Below are positions 1-7,963 of a stretch of 28,211 nucleotides of DNA, piece by piece. The translations under genes were made by a program, and so were the position numbers. Origin of the DNA: Nitrososphaera sp. UBA210 (GTDB taxonomy: Archaea > Thermoproteota > Nitrososphaeria > Nitrososphaerales > Nitrososphaeraceae); the NCBI GenBank assembly GCA_002494895.1, contig DADA01000071.1, forward strand, positions 1-28,211. Reading direction: 5' to 3'. The stretch's first letter is position 1; each line of letters opens with the position of its first letter. Below the pieces are notes generated by a model. It searched no databases. It was not told where the DNA came from and saw only the letters and a program-made list of their open reading frames with translations.

Positions 1-1110
1 AAAGTGCCCTATCAGAACGCCACCGACCAGTGGCACTACTGTTCCAAGCAGCTGAAGCCACGACACAACGTTTGTGAGCAGGTTGGCTGAAGCCACCGCA
101 GTCCCTACAATCATCACGACATATGCCATTTTCTTCCATGAGAAATTGAGCCTTTTTCCAGAGACATAATATGACACATTCCTGAAAGCATGCGTTGCAT
201 TGTACATGCAATTGGCGCTAATATTGCTGGCCCACTGTATGAGCGTGATTGGCACCCCCATGGCCAGGATGGCAAGGCCAAAGTAAAAGTCTAGTTTTCC
301 TGCCACCGCCGTGAAAATCCCCCCTGTAATCAGCATCAACAAGTTAGCAACCGGGAATGCTATCCCGGTTACTCCCCAAGCTTGTCTTGCATTACGTGTC
401 CATCTTGTGAAATCTCCTGTCATTGTCGAACCCACGATAAAAGTTCCTGCTGATGCCGAAAAACCAAGAGCAAAAGTCCAGGGCTCGGCGATAGGTTGGG
501 AGCTAAGCCAATTTCCGCCGGTTTCTACAGCTACAACATTTAGGATAGAGTATATCATCCAACCTGAAAGAAGGGTCACAGAGATAACAACGAACCTTCC
601 CATCCACACCATTGCCCTGATGCCGTAAACCGCGAACATTCCGAACACAATAGCAAAAACACCGGCCCAAAAGCCGGTGGTACCCAATATTCCGGGAAGG
701 ATCCCGCTGCCCGTTCCCGCAGTAAAAGATTGGCCGCCGTACAACCCGACCATGAGGTCGGCAGCGAGCCAGGCCTGGAACGCATACCATCCTGTTACCA
801 GCCCTCCGATCAGGAGAACTGGAATTGCATATCCGTACTTTCCAAACGCCGCCTTGCACATCATCGAGAAATTCAGACCCAGCTTTGAGGCCCTGTGCGC
901 TATGAGCCCAGAATATGTGAAAAGGAAGAGCTGGCCTGCAATGATGGCTACATATCCTATGGGAGCTCCAAGGCCCCCCATTATTTGACTGCCAACGATG
1001 ATACTGATGTACGCGTACGTAAATCCCGCCCATGCAAGAGCAGGTTTTAGAAATCCTAACCGGGCATGATCTGGAACAGGACGCTCGGAATATTCATCCT
1101 GCTCTACCAA
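1..1110 (-). CDS. NCS1-family nucleobase (cytosine/purine) permease, C-terminally partial
   Basis: Integral membrane transporter of the nucleobase:cation symporter-1 type (CodB-like), expected to import cytosine, purine or a related base. The frame is open from the left edge and lacks its C-terminus. Its translation is a chain of hydrophobic helices with typical NCS1 stretches: PALAWAGFTYAYISIIVG near the start, then a Gly-rich helix, GWYAFQAWLA, and SGWMIYSILNVV. About nine membrane segments are visible. The start is uncertain. The first usable in-frame codon is a TTG at 1110. Coding-like residues continue upstream to a stop at 1195-1197 without any ATG, GTG or TTG. An ATG at 1172 with a good ribosome-binding site (GGGAGG, 1184-1189) lies in another frame, so a small 5' frameshift is possible. 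The family call is confident; the exact substrate cannot be told. Confidence 0.85.
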   Translation of the reverse strand, partial: MVEQDEYSERPVPDHARLGFLKPALAWAGFTYAYISIIVGSQIMGGLGAPIGYVAIIAGQLFLFTYSGLIAHRASKLGLNFSMMCKAAFGKYGYAIPVLLIGGLVTGWYAFQAWLAADLMVGLYGGQSFTAGTGSGILPGILGTTGFWAGVFAIVFGMFAVYGIRAMVWMGRFVVISVTLLSGWMIYSILNVVAVETGGNWLSSQPIAEPWTFALGFSASAGTFIVGSTMTGDFTRWTRNARQAWGVTGIAFPVANLLMLITGGIFTAVAGKLDFYFGLAILAMGVPITLIQWASNISANCMYNATHAFRNVSYYVSGKRLNFSWKKMAYVVMIVGTAVASANLLTNVVSWLQLLGTVVPLVGGVLIGHF

Positions 1111-1220
1111 ATCAAAGAATGACTTTGGCTGAGAATCATATAAGCATATTTCGCCTGATTTTGGTTTCGCATTATAAATAAATCCTCCCGAGAATTAACA
1201 TATATGCAGATTCATGCGTT

Positions 1221-1334
1221 TTATGTTACTGCTTGGGCCCTGATCTGTACCTTCAGCTGCATGACTTCTAGTGCCATTTCCTCCAAGACGCTGGCCGGCA
1301 ATTCGTCTTTGTAGAGCAACTCTTTCTTTCTATC
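1221..1334 (-). pseudogene. Truncated paralogue of the zinc-knuckle protein at 7467-7829
   Basis: On the minus strand this stretch encodes about 37 residues with the core ELPASVLEEMALEVMQLK and ends in an intact TAA. It is nearly the same as the C-terminus of the protein at 7467-7829, and the DNA match (1224-1334 against about 7481-7590) is visible by eye with only scattered mismatches. The 5' two thirds of the gene, including the Cys/His cluster, are missing, and the similarity stops abruptly near 1335. It is best read as the remnant of a second copy left by duplication, insertion or deletion. Confidence 0.75.
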
Positions 1335-1662
1335 TGCAATCGGCAGGCTCTAGCCACTATAATGATCTCGAAATACTTTGAATCTCATTAGAACAAAGCG
1401 AGCCAGTATGGCGACCATCAACAATGATCACTACAACGGTGCTAGGAATGACTGCAACCAGTATTTTCAGGCTGGTTCTAGAAGATAGCTTACCATTGCG
1501 AATCGGCAGTAGAACGAGCAGAATGTTTGCAGCGATAATCGTCATGTTCTATGAAAAGGGTGCGTACAATGTTTACAGTGCAACGTTGTGATTGTTGTAA
1601 GGAAATCTAGATAATAATTAAATTGAATGCCCTAAATAGATACTGTTTCATTTTCTAGCCGA
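1335..1662. other. Intergenic stretch, no convincing gene
   Basis: A 62-codon minus-strand ORF (1357-1545) with two hydrophobic segments is possible, but it has no recognisable relatives or clear promoter. A short imperfect inverted repeat, ACAATGTT/AACGTTGT, occupies 1566-1589 and could be an operator or weak terminator. Otherwise I see nothing. Confidence 0.4.
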
Positions 1663-1745
1663 TTTCCAACCAGTCATAATCTACATGATAACCCGAAAGC
1701 GGCACAAAAAAACGAGGGAAAATGTGGGATTGCATTTTTGCTGCC
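1663..1745. repeat. Dispersed 83 bp hairpin repeat, copy 1
   Basis: It aligns over its whole length with 6741-6822, with one single-base gap. It shares TTTCC at one end, AAGCGGCACAAAA in the middle and ATTTTTGCTGCC at the other end. The right half can fold: GGCA-CAAAAA pairs with TTTTTG-C-TGCC, giving a ten-pair stem with one bulged C, and the pairing is kept in the second copy. It lies in the gap upstream of the spermidine-synthase-like gene. It could be a small MITE-like element or a conserved RNA hairpin. Confidence 0.65.
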
Positions 1746-1831
1746 GATCAATAAACTCTAGAGCAATTGCTATCGAGTTCGAACGGCTCACTCGATGGAA
1801 TTATTACAAAAGTCATAAATAAGCAGCAGCT

Positions 1832-1838
1832 CAAATTT
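1832..1838 (+). promoter_or_regulatory. TATA-like box of the spermidine-synthase-like gene
   Basis: An A/T-rich AATTTAA core is centred about 26-27 nt before the ATG at 1862. This spacing predicts a leaderless transcript beginning at or next to the start codon, which is common in this archaeal group. Confidence 0.5.
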
Positions 1839-1861
1839 AATGCATGGATAAAACATAACTC

Positions 1862-3577
1862 ATGGCAGAACATCTTTTATCGCTCAAATTTTCGTGGCAA
1901 TTAAGCATACTGGTCTTTATTGCTGGCGCGGCAGCAATGTCGCTAGAATTTTCAGCGAGCAGACTGCTTACCCCTGTATTTGGCAGCACATTATACACTT
2001 GGGGCAGCCTGATAGGTGTAATTCTGGCTGGCCTGAGTCTGGGATATTACTTAGGAGGAAAACTGGCAGATAGAAAACCCAGTATGCTAAAGCTCTGCTC
2101 AATAATATTTTCAGCCGGGCTTTACATCGTACTGATACCTTTTGTTTCAACGCCAGTTATAGAGTTCGCTAACTATACCTTTGAATCACCGCAACAAAGT
2201 CAGTATGCTTCTCTGGTTGCAACAACCGTGCTCCTTATCACGCCTACATTTTTACTCGGAATCATATCCCCGTACTCAGTCAAGTTAGCAACCAGTACAC
2301 TTAGCCGGTTAGGAAACATAGCCGGTAACTTGTACGCTCTTTCCACGATCGGAAGTATCATAGGCACATTTTTGACAGTTTTTGTCCTGATACCTTCATT
2401 TGAGATACGATATATCATATTCGCGCTTGGATCAATACTGCTAATTTTTGCGTCATTTATGGGCTTGAAGCGGTTCCCAAAGGCCCTCGCTATTGCTACT
2501 GTGGTATTGCTTTTTCTCCCGACCTCCTCCTTGATAGCAAGCGCTGTGTCGCACTCTGGAACACTGGTGTACGAAAAAGAGACTCTGTACAGTCATCTGG
2601 ACGTAACGGATTCGGGCAATATCAGAACTCTTTACCTGAACGGCTTACCGCACAGCGCTATGTACAAGACTGATCCGAACGAATTAGTCTTCACCTACAC
2701 AAAATACTTTCAACTCGGATTCGTATTCAACAACGATGTCAAGAATGTGTTGTTTGTAGGGGGTGGCGGTTTTTCAGGCCCCAGAAATTTTCTTGATACT
2801 TATCCAGACGTCGTGATTGATGTAGTTGAGATAGATCCAGATGTAATTGATGTTGCAAAAAAATACTTTTCTTTGAGTTCTGAAAATGCGAGGCTAAGGA
2901 TCTTTAATGACGACGCCCGCAATTTCCTGGCTAGAACAGACCAGAAGTATGATCTGATAGTTCTGGACGCTTTTTCGAAAAGTTATGTTCCATTCCACCT
3001 GATGACTCTGGAATATTTCGAGATAGTGGACAGTAAACTGACTCCAGACGGCATTATTGTATCTAATCTGATGGGTACTCCTTCTGGCGACACATCCAAT
3101 CTTTGGAGGGCGGTTTACAGGACCATGTCGCAGGTCTTTCCGACGCTATATGTCTTTTCGACCAGAGATTACGACTTTGGTGAGGTGCAAAATATCATGG
3201 TAGTGGCTAGCAAGACGAATGACCAATACAGCAAGCCTCAGTTGGCCGCGATGCTAGAAGACAATAAGGATTCTCTTAGTGCGTCTGATAACAACGAGCG
3301 TAACATTGACTTTGCAGAGCGCCTAAATGACGGAGAAATAAGGATTGTCGATGTTCCAATACTCACCGACCAGTACGCCCCTGTCGAACAGCTTTTGAAC
3401 CCTCTTACCGGCAAGCCATATTCCATCGACGAACAAGTTGGTATTGAAAAGACAGATCTGCAATGGACCCAAAGTGGGTCAACTGTATTGCTCATTCTCG
3501 GTCTTATTGTCTTCTTGTGGATGTGGCAGGTTCGAGACATTTGGAAAAGACAAGGACAGAAGATCCCCTCATATTGA
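1862..3577 (+). CDS. Membrane-anchored spermidine-synthase-like (SpeE-fold) protein
   Basis: This 571-residue protein has about seven hydrophobic helices (roughly residues 15-225), then a soluble Rossmann methyltransferase-fold domain of the spermidine-synthase family (about 240-510), then one C-terminal helix (about 543-562). The binding site is visible: a GGGG turn near residue 300, an acidic residue after strand 2 (E323 in VEIDPD), NDDARNFL, and the LDAF motif with D369. Fused transporter-like/spermidine-synthase proteins are widespread in bacteria and archaea, and their substrates are mostly unproven. An aminopropyltransferase or another SAM/dcSAM-using reaction at the membrane is plausible. 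The gene stands alone on its strand, with a TATA-like box upstream. The fold call is strong and the reaction is uncertain. Confidence 0.85.
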   Translation: MAEHLLSLKFSWQLSILVFIAGAAAMSLEFSASRLLTPVFGSTLYTWGSLIGVILAGLSLGYYLGGKLADRKPSMLKLCSIIFSAGLYIVLIPFVSTPVIEFANYTFESPQQSQYASLVATTVLLITPTFLLGIISPYSVKLATSTLSRLGNIAGNLYALSTIGSIIGTFLTVFVLIPSFEIRYIIFALGSILLIFASFMGLKRFPKALAIATVVLLFLPTSSLIASAVSHSGTLVYEKETLYSHLDVTDSGNIRTLYLNGLPHSAMYKTDPNELVFTYTKYFQLGFVFNNDVKNVLFVGGGGFSGPRNFLDTYPDVVIDVVEIDPDVIDVAKKYFSLSSENARLRIFNDDARNFLARTDQKYDLIVLDAFSKSYVPFHLMTLEYFEIVDSKLTPDGIIVSNLMGTPSGDTSNLWRAVYRTMSQVFPTLYVFSTRDYDFGEVQNIMVVASKTNDQYSKPQLAAMLEDNKDSLSASDNNERNIDFAERLNDGEIRIVDVPILTDQYAPVEQLLNPLTGKPYSIDEQVGIEKTDLQWTQSGSTVLLILGLIVFLWMWQVRDIWKRQGQKIPSY

Positions 3578-3898
3578 CCATTCCGCCTGAGGGGTGCCGT
3601 AAAGTCTTTGGGGGCTGCTCCGGCTGGAGCTACATCTCATGGTTGAACATTTCGCGGCTGTTGCGTTCGCGGGTGCTTAAGCATCATTCAGATAAACGGT
3701 GGTACCCGTAAAGGTAAAAGCACCATGATTCCTGATGCCAGTTCAAAGACGCTGGGCCATAATAGCGTGTTAAGTACGGCAGGCGATCATGATGACAGAT
3801 GCGCGGGGAGAGAACTAGAGTAAGATTTATCTGGGTACTCGGAAGTAAACATCCGAACGCCTCTCAATAGGTCGCCAAATGCAATTCTTGGATCAAGC
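3578..3898. other. Intergenic and possible long leader of the metalloprotease gene
   Basis: There is no convincing gene here. A TATA-like GATTTATC lies at about 3824-3831, some 70 nt before the protease start, so this transcript may have a leader. I see no clear terminator after the gene ending at 3577. Confidence 0.35.
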
Positions 3899-6694
3899 TT
3901 GTCTAGAATTCTGTCTTTTGTTCTTATCTTCACATTGTTTTGCGGCGTTATCAGCACCTCCGTTGCTGTCACTCCCAAGGCGTCGGCTCAAAGCGCACCT
4001 AGTCAAGCTGTAATACCAGTTTCGATCACATACACGTACAGCTACGAAAACAGAGGATGCATCCAATATTACCCTTGTGAAACCGTAACAATTTCAACCA
4101 GTTTTTCGGGAAGCGCCAACATTACTCCAGTTGAAGGAGGGTATGAAGGAACAGGTTCAGGGTCCTACGAAGACATCCATGACAGAGTAGTGGACCCCTA
4201 CCCGGGTTGCTCAGGTGATGGTGGCCATACGACAACTTTTGGGAACGCCGACATGGTTGTGCACTACCAGTTTTCAATAGATAATGACGTTACAGGAGGA
4301 ATAGACGATTCGATGTACAACAGCAGCTGGGGCATCGTCGAGGTACTTGTCGAAGATTATGACTTGCATACAGACTTGACCAGCACCATCTGTGGTGAGA
4401 CACAGTCTCATAGCCACGACGAAGGTGCTGTTGGCTTTGGCTGCTTCTTTCACTCGTTGGACTTTACCACAGGCGGCACCTGGACCCAGATAATTCCTGT
4501 TACGGATGATTCGACTGCAAAGTGCGTACTTAGCATCGGCCAATCGGGTGACAAGATGCGAATATTTGGTACTGTCAAAGGCCTCTTTGATGGCGGTGTG
4601 GAGGGTCTTCCAAATTCCAGAGTACTTCTTGCAAAGATGGAAAAAGAGTATTATGAGAAATTGAGCACCTCGAAACCAAGTTTCATTATGAGAACCGCCA
4701 CTTCGGATAACAATACCGCTGAATACGAGTTCAATTTTACAAGGGGGCCAGGCGGGCTGCCAAAGATGATGGTGGTTTCGCTCCTGTGGTATGAGGGCGG
4801 ACCTGAATATGCGACAACCAACGGAAAAGAGCAAGATGGCAGACTCATTCCTGTTTATCAAGCCCTATGCGTTGATGACAATGACCCTACGAAATGCGCA
4901 AAGTGGAAGAGAAACAGCGACGGAAGTTACCAAGCAGAGGTAAAGTTTGAGTACGGCAGCGAGCAGAAGCTAGTAGAAACTTTAGAGTTTCTGGAATCAG
5001 AACACTGGCTGGGACTAAACATCACAGCGCCTGGTGGGATTGCAGGCAACGCGCTGCTACTAACTGCGACGACGAATATGATGTCAGATTCGGCCTACTT
5101 GTACTATAATAGCTATCGTGAAATGAAATACTTTGAGACACTGGGACTGTTATCACCCCTGAACCCTCTTGTTATAAGGTCTCATGATTTTGATGCAGGT
5201 TGCGAGAAAGGCGCTTGGTATAACGGCAAGGCAATAGATCCTGCGTACAGCAGGTCATTCGGGGGTCTGGGAACATTTGCGGACAGAGTTGAAGCAACCG
5301 GTGGTGAAATTGTAATGTGTGATGCGGGTGGCAACAGTTCCCCAAGTGTGTATGATGCTCCAAGGCTGCCACTCTGGCACGAAATCGGACATTACCTGCT
5401 ATTTCAGATGTACGATCCTATTACGCCACAACGAGGTACCCCACACCAAGGATATTCGAACCCGAGTTCGAACGACGCGTTTATCGAAGGATTCGCAGGC
5501 TTTGTGGCAGTTCTAGTCGACGAGCATTATGGAGCCCGCGCTCCGCAATATTTCGGTCAGAATCTAGAATTGGAGCACAAGATTTGGGGCGTCTGGGGAA
5601 CAGACGAGGAAATAGCAGTAGCAAGCGTACTCTGGGATTTTCACGATAGAGGTAGAGAAATAAATCTTGGACATACGATAAATGGCACGTCGGTTCCCAT
5701 ATCCAAGGTTTATCAGGCCTCTATGGATGACGTGTCGCTTGACGCTTCGACAATCATGGTGGCGATTGACAGAAACCAGGTCAAAACAATGGTTGACCTC
5801 TACAACGCATTCGTGACGAATAGAATTTCAGCGGTTGACCTGGACATGATATACGCCAATCATGGTGTCTTCGCAGATGTGGTAGAAAGAAACTATGTGC
5901 ATGACTCTGTCTCCGAAAAGATTGGCGAATCAGGATCCAAGAGCTCGCCTGTGCGGCTTGTAAGAACCACACCACCACCTGAGCTTCCGGGATCGTACTT
6001 GGTATCAGACACGGACTCTACCTATAACGTCACCATCGACTTTGTATCTCCATATGACTATTACGACTACTCTTACCTTCAAAAAATGAAGGCCGGGGAA
6101 ATAATGTACTTTACGATGCCTCCAGAGTACTATCCTTCAACTGCGTTTATCACGCCAATATCAAGTGATGGCACACCACTGTCCGGAGGAATCGACGTTG
6201 GCAGCGACGAATATTGGACATACATTAGTTCCAGTCCTCCAGAGGATGGTGTCTTCAGGAGTATTTCTGTCACAGGCGACTCGGTGAGCGACACTATTAC
6301 CGCGGTCCAATACATTCAAAACGTCAAGGATCTTCTGACAAAGGTTTCTGCGGAGTACAGAGTCGGAAACGCTACCGGCGCAGAGGAGCTTGCCACAATG
6401 GCCTACATAGACAACTTTGAACATGTGGAAGCAGAGCTGGAACAACGCAATGCGACAGACTTGAAAGAGCAAACAGAAGAGATGTTACGTGTCGAATTGG
6501 TAGGATTGATCAGGGACAGGGCAGCTCCACAGAGCATTGACGACAAGATATCAGAGGTAAACATGATGCTTGACCAGGCGATCGTGATCGTCCCAGAATT
6601 TCCATATGGAATGGTCATGGTCCTTATGTTCGGCTTGATTTTCACAGTATTCCTTGCAAGGTCCAGGGGAATGACTTGGCTGCGTTTATGGTAA
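3899..6694 (+). CDS. Secreted HEIGH zinc metalloprotease with PEF-type C-terminal sorting signal
   Basis: This 931-residue exported protein starts at a TTG, because the frame has no ATG between the stop at 3821 and the signal peptide. Residues 1-31 form a signal peptide (hydrophobic core, then KASAQS). The zinc site is H494-E-I-G-H498, with a likely third ligand E530 in FIEGFAGF, 32 residues later, which is the gluzincin arrangement. The C-terminus carries PEFPYGM, a hydrophobic helix and a basic tail containing ARSR. This is the tripartite layout of archaeal PEF/PEFG-CTERM signals recognised by archaeosortases and leading to surface attachment. The long N-terminal part is rich in Thr, Ser, Gly and Cys, as expected of a surface protein. 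The substrate is unknown. The metalloprotease call is good, but no named peptidase family was recognised. Confidence 0.8.
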   Translation: MSRILSFVLIFTLFCGVISTSVAVTPKASAQSAPSQAVIPVSITYTYSYENRGCIQYYPCETVTISTSFSGSANITPVEGGYEGTGSGSYEDIHDRVVDPYPGCSGDGGHTTTFGNADMVVHYQFSIDNDVTGGIDDSMYNSSWGIVEVLVEDYDLHTDLTSTICGETQSHSHDEGAVGFGCFFHSLDFTTGGTWTQIIPVTDDSTAKCVLSIGQSGDKMRIFGTVKGLFDGGVEGLPNSRVLLAKMEKEYYEKLSTSKPSFIMRTATSDNNTAEYEFNFTRGPGGLPKMMVVSLLWYEGGPEYATTNGKEQDGRLIPVYQALCVDDNDPTKCAKWKRNSDGSYQAEVKFEYGSEQKLVETLEFLESEHWLGLNITAPGGIAGNALLLTATTNMMSDSAYLYYNSYREMKYFETLGLLSPLNPLVIRSHDFDAGCEKGAWYNGKAIDPAYSRSFGGLGTFADRVEATGGEIVMCDAGGNSSPSVYDAPRLPLWHEIGHYLLFQMYDPITPQRGTPHQGYSNPSSNDAFIEGFAGFVAVLVDEHYGARAPQYFGQNLELEHKIWGVWGTDEEIAVASVLWDFHDRGREINLGHTINGTSVPISKVYQASMDDVSLDASTIMVAIDRNQVKTMVDLYNAFVTNRISAVDLDMIYANHGVFADVVERNYVHDSVSEKIGESGSKSSPVRLVRTTPPPELPGSYLVSDTDSTYNVTIDFVSPYDYYDYSYLQKMKAGEIMYFTMPPEYYPSTAFITPISSDGTPLSGGIDVGSDEYWTYISSSPPEDGVFRSISVTGDSVSDTITAVQYIQNVKDLLTKVSAEYRVGNATGAEELATMAYIDNFEHVEAELEQRNATDLKEQTEEMLRVELVGLIRDRAAPQSIDDKISEVNMMLDQAIVIVPEFPYGMVMVLMFGLIFTVFLARSRGMTWLRLW

Positions 6695-6740
6695 GCTACA
6701 AGAATTCGGACTGAGAGTCGGGACACTGAGCTTTAGGCTA

Positions 6741-6822
6741 TTTCCGACGAATCCTAACCTGCATTATGACGTGGAAGCGGCACAAAATCACGCTCAGGAG
6801 GGCGAATTGTATTTTTGCTGCC
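6741..6822. repeat. Dispersed 82 bp hairpin repeat, copy 2
   Basis: This is the partner of 1663-1745. The best-kept parts are AAGCGGCACAAAA (from about 6775) and ATTGTATTTTTGCTGCC (to 6822). It lies about 45 bp after the metalloprotease stop codon. The bulged hairpin GGCA-CAAAA / TTTTG-C-TGCC is kept although the loop sequence differs, which suggests that the structure matters. Confidence 0.65.
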
Positions 6823-6834
6823 TAGAAAAAAAGG

Positions 6835-7374
6835 TCATTTGTAAAAATACCTTCTCGGCGTCACGTGAGAAGGCGTGCATCCGATTATGCCTTTCTCAAG
6901 TAACCGTTGAAGGTTTACCGCTACTGTGTATTCGAGCATTGCCAGTGATTTTGTAATCTCAGTTATCGTCATGGCTTCGCGGGATCCCAATAGAGTTGCA
7001 ATCCGCTCTGCGATTGCATCTGATGCGCAGGGTATATTGGGCAATGGGCGTAAATCTGGTCCGACAACCTTGCTTCCTTTGAAAATCAGACCAAGGCAAA
7101 TCGCAACAGTATCTGCTAGCCTATACGAATCATAGGCTGTACTCGCGGAAAAATAGAGTCGGCAGAACTTGTCCTCTAAAGCGATGGCAAGTTTGCATTT
7201 TGCCTCTTTCTTTTCACGGTCGTCAATTCTCGTAATACTCCAGCTGGCGTCTGAGCCTTCGCTGACGATCCGCAAAAACGACGAATCTATTGACGCCTGT
7301 TTGATCAAAGCGAGAACCTCGTAGGTTGGTAAACTGATATCGAATACGATTTCAGGGTAAGGTTCAGAAGTCAT
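6835..7374 (-). CDS. Hypothetical protein with C-terminal winged-helix DNA-binding domain
   Basis: This 179-residue protein starts at the ATG at 7374. Residues 1-100 form a mixed alpha/beta region that I do not recognise. From about residue 120, the segment ITEITKSLAMLEYTVAVNLQ followed by RLLEKGII has the helix-turn-helix and wing pattern of ArsR/MarR-like regulators. An A/T-rich TTTTTAATC lies about 33 nt upstream. It faces the metalloprotease gene tail to tail. A role as a local transcription regulator is an inference, and no ligand-binding motif is visible. Confidence 0.6.
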   Translation of the reverse strand: MTSEPYPEIVFDISLPTYEVLALIKQASIDSSFLRIVSEGSDASWSITRIDDREKKEAKCKLAIALEDKFCRLYFSASTAYDSYRLADTVAICLGLIFKGSKVVGPDLRPLPNIPCASDAIAERIATLLGSREAMTITEITKSLAMLEYTVAVNLQRLLEKGIIGCTPSHVTPRRYFYK

Positions 7375-7466
7375 CGGATCGTGCTAGAATTGATTCCTGG
7401 AACTTGATTAAAAAGCTAAATACGCCTTTCACAGAGGATGGGCGATGTTCATTTGACCAGTTCCAG

Positions 7467-7829
7467 CTATGTGGCCTGTGCTGCCGCCTGTGCCCTGATC
7501 CGTGACTTTAGCTGCATGACTTCTAGTGCCAGTTCCTCCAGGACGCTGGCCGGCAATTCGTCTTTGTAGAGAAACTCTTTCTTTCTGTCGATTTTTTCAT
7601 GCAAGTCGACATTCGCTTTGTGGCCGGGGCAGATCAGGTGAAGCTTTGGATAGCCCATCCAACTGCCTATTCCGTAATAGTCCGACTCGCAGCCGCATAC
7701 CCCGCAGGCTACGGGATTCTCATCGTGAAAGGTGTCGCCTATCTTGAGATGGTCCCACCAGTCAGGGTCTTTTGTTTTCATTTCGGCGGTAATATAGGGC
7801 ACTAGTGATACTACAATGTGCTGTCTCAT
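7467..7829 (-). CDS. Small zinc-knuckle-like protein of unknown function
   Basis: This 120-residue protein starts at the ATG at 7829. A likely metal site is formed by C42, C45, C47, C67 and H70 (ACGVCGCES, then LICPGHK), followed by a C-terminal amphipathic helix (about 85-115) that is Ala/Gln-rich at its end. I do not recognise a family. A truncated second copy of the C-terminal helix lies at 1221-1334, so the gene has been duplicated in this genome. Immediately upstream is the inverted repeat ATGTTT-CACT-AAACAT (7835-7850), which resembles the palindrome upstream of the HTH/coiled-coil gene at 9187. The two genes may share a regulator. Confidence 0.65.
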   Translation of the reverse strand: MRQHIVVSLVPYITAEMKTKDPDWWDHLKIGDTFHDENPVACGVCGCESDYYGIGSWMGYPKLHLICPGHKANVDLHEKIDRKKEFLYKDELPASVLEELALEVMQLKSRIRAQAAAQAT

Positions 7830-7834
7830 GATTT

Positions 7835-7850
7835 ATGTTTCACTAAACAT
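7835..7850. promoter_or_regulatory. Inverted repeat upstream of the zinc-knuckle gene (putative operator)
   Basis: ATGTTT and AAACAT are separated by CACT, 6 bp upstream of the ATG at 7829. With its flank the left half reads TTTATGTTT, like the left half of the palindrome at 9259-9277. Confidence 0.45.
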
Positions 7851-7963
7851 TCTTTAAGTAATACACGCTTTTTCCCAATTCCGTAATCCCAGCCGGCCCT
7901 CGTGACCAAATTGCCACTAGGTAGCCAAAGATACGAGCGACCGACTGAATGCCATTATCTGTT

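Noticed and set aside
503..1033. Minus-strand 176-residue frame, and plus-strand frames at 311-628 and 677-988
   Set aside because: They overlap the permease, whose own frame gives continuous membrane helices and family motifs. These frames give no sensible protein pattern.
3578..3720. Possible tRNA or structured RNA in the GC-rich stretch after the spermidine-synthase-like gene
   Set aside because: I could not build a cloverleaf, and no T-arm consensus is present.
5454..5463. ATTCGAACCC identical to part of the tRNA T-arm region, considered as a left attachment site
   Set aside because: It is only 10 bases, lies within the metalloprotease coding sequence, and lacks the flanking acceptor-stem bases. 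It is probably chance.
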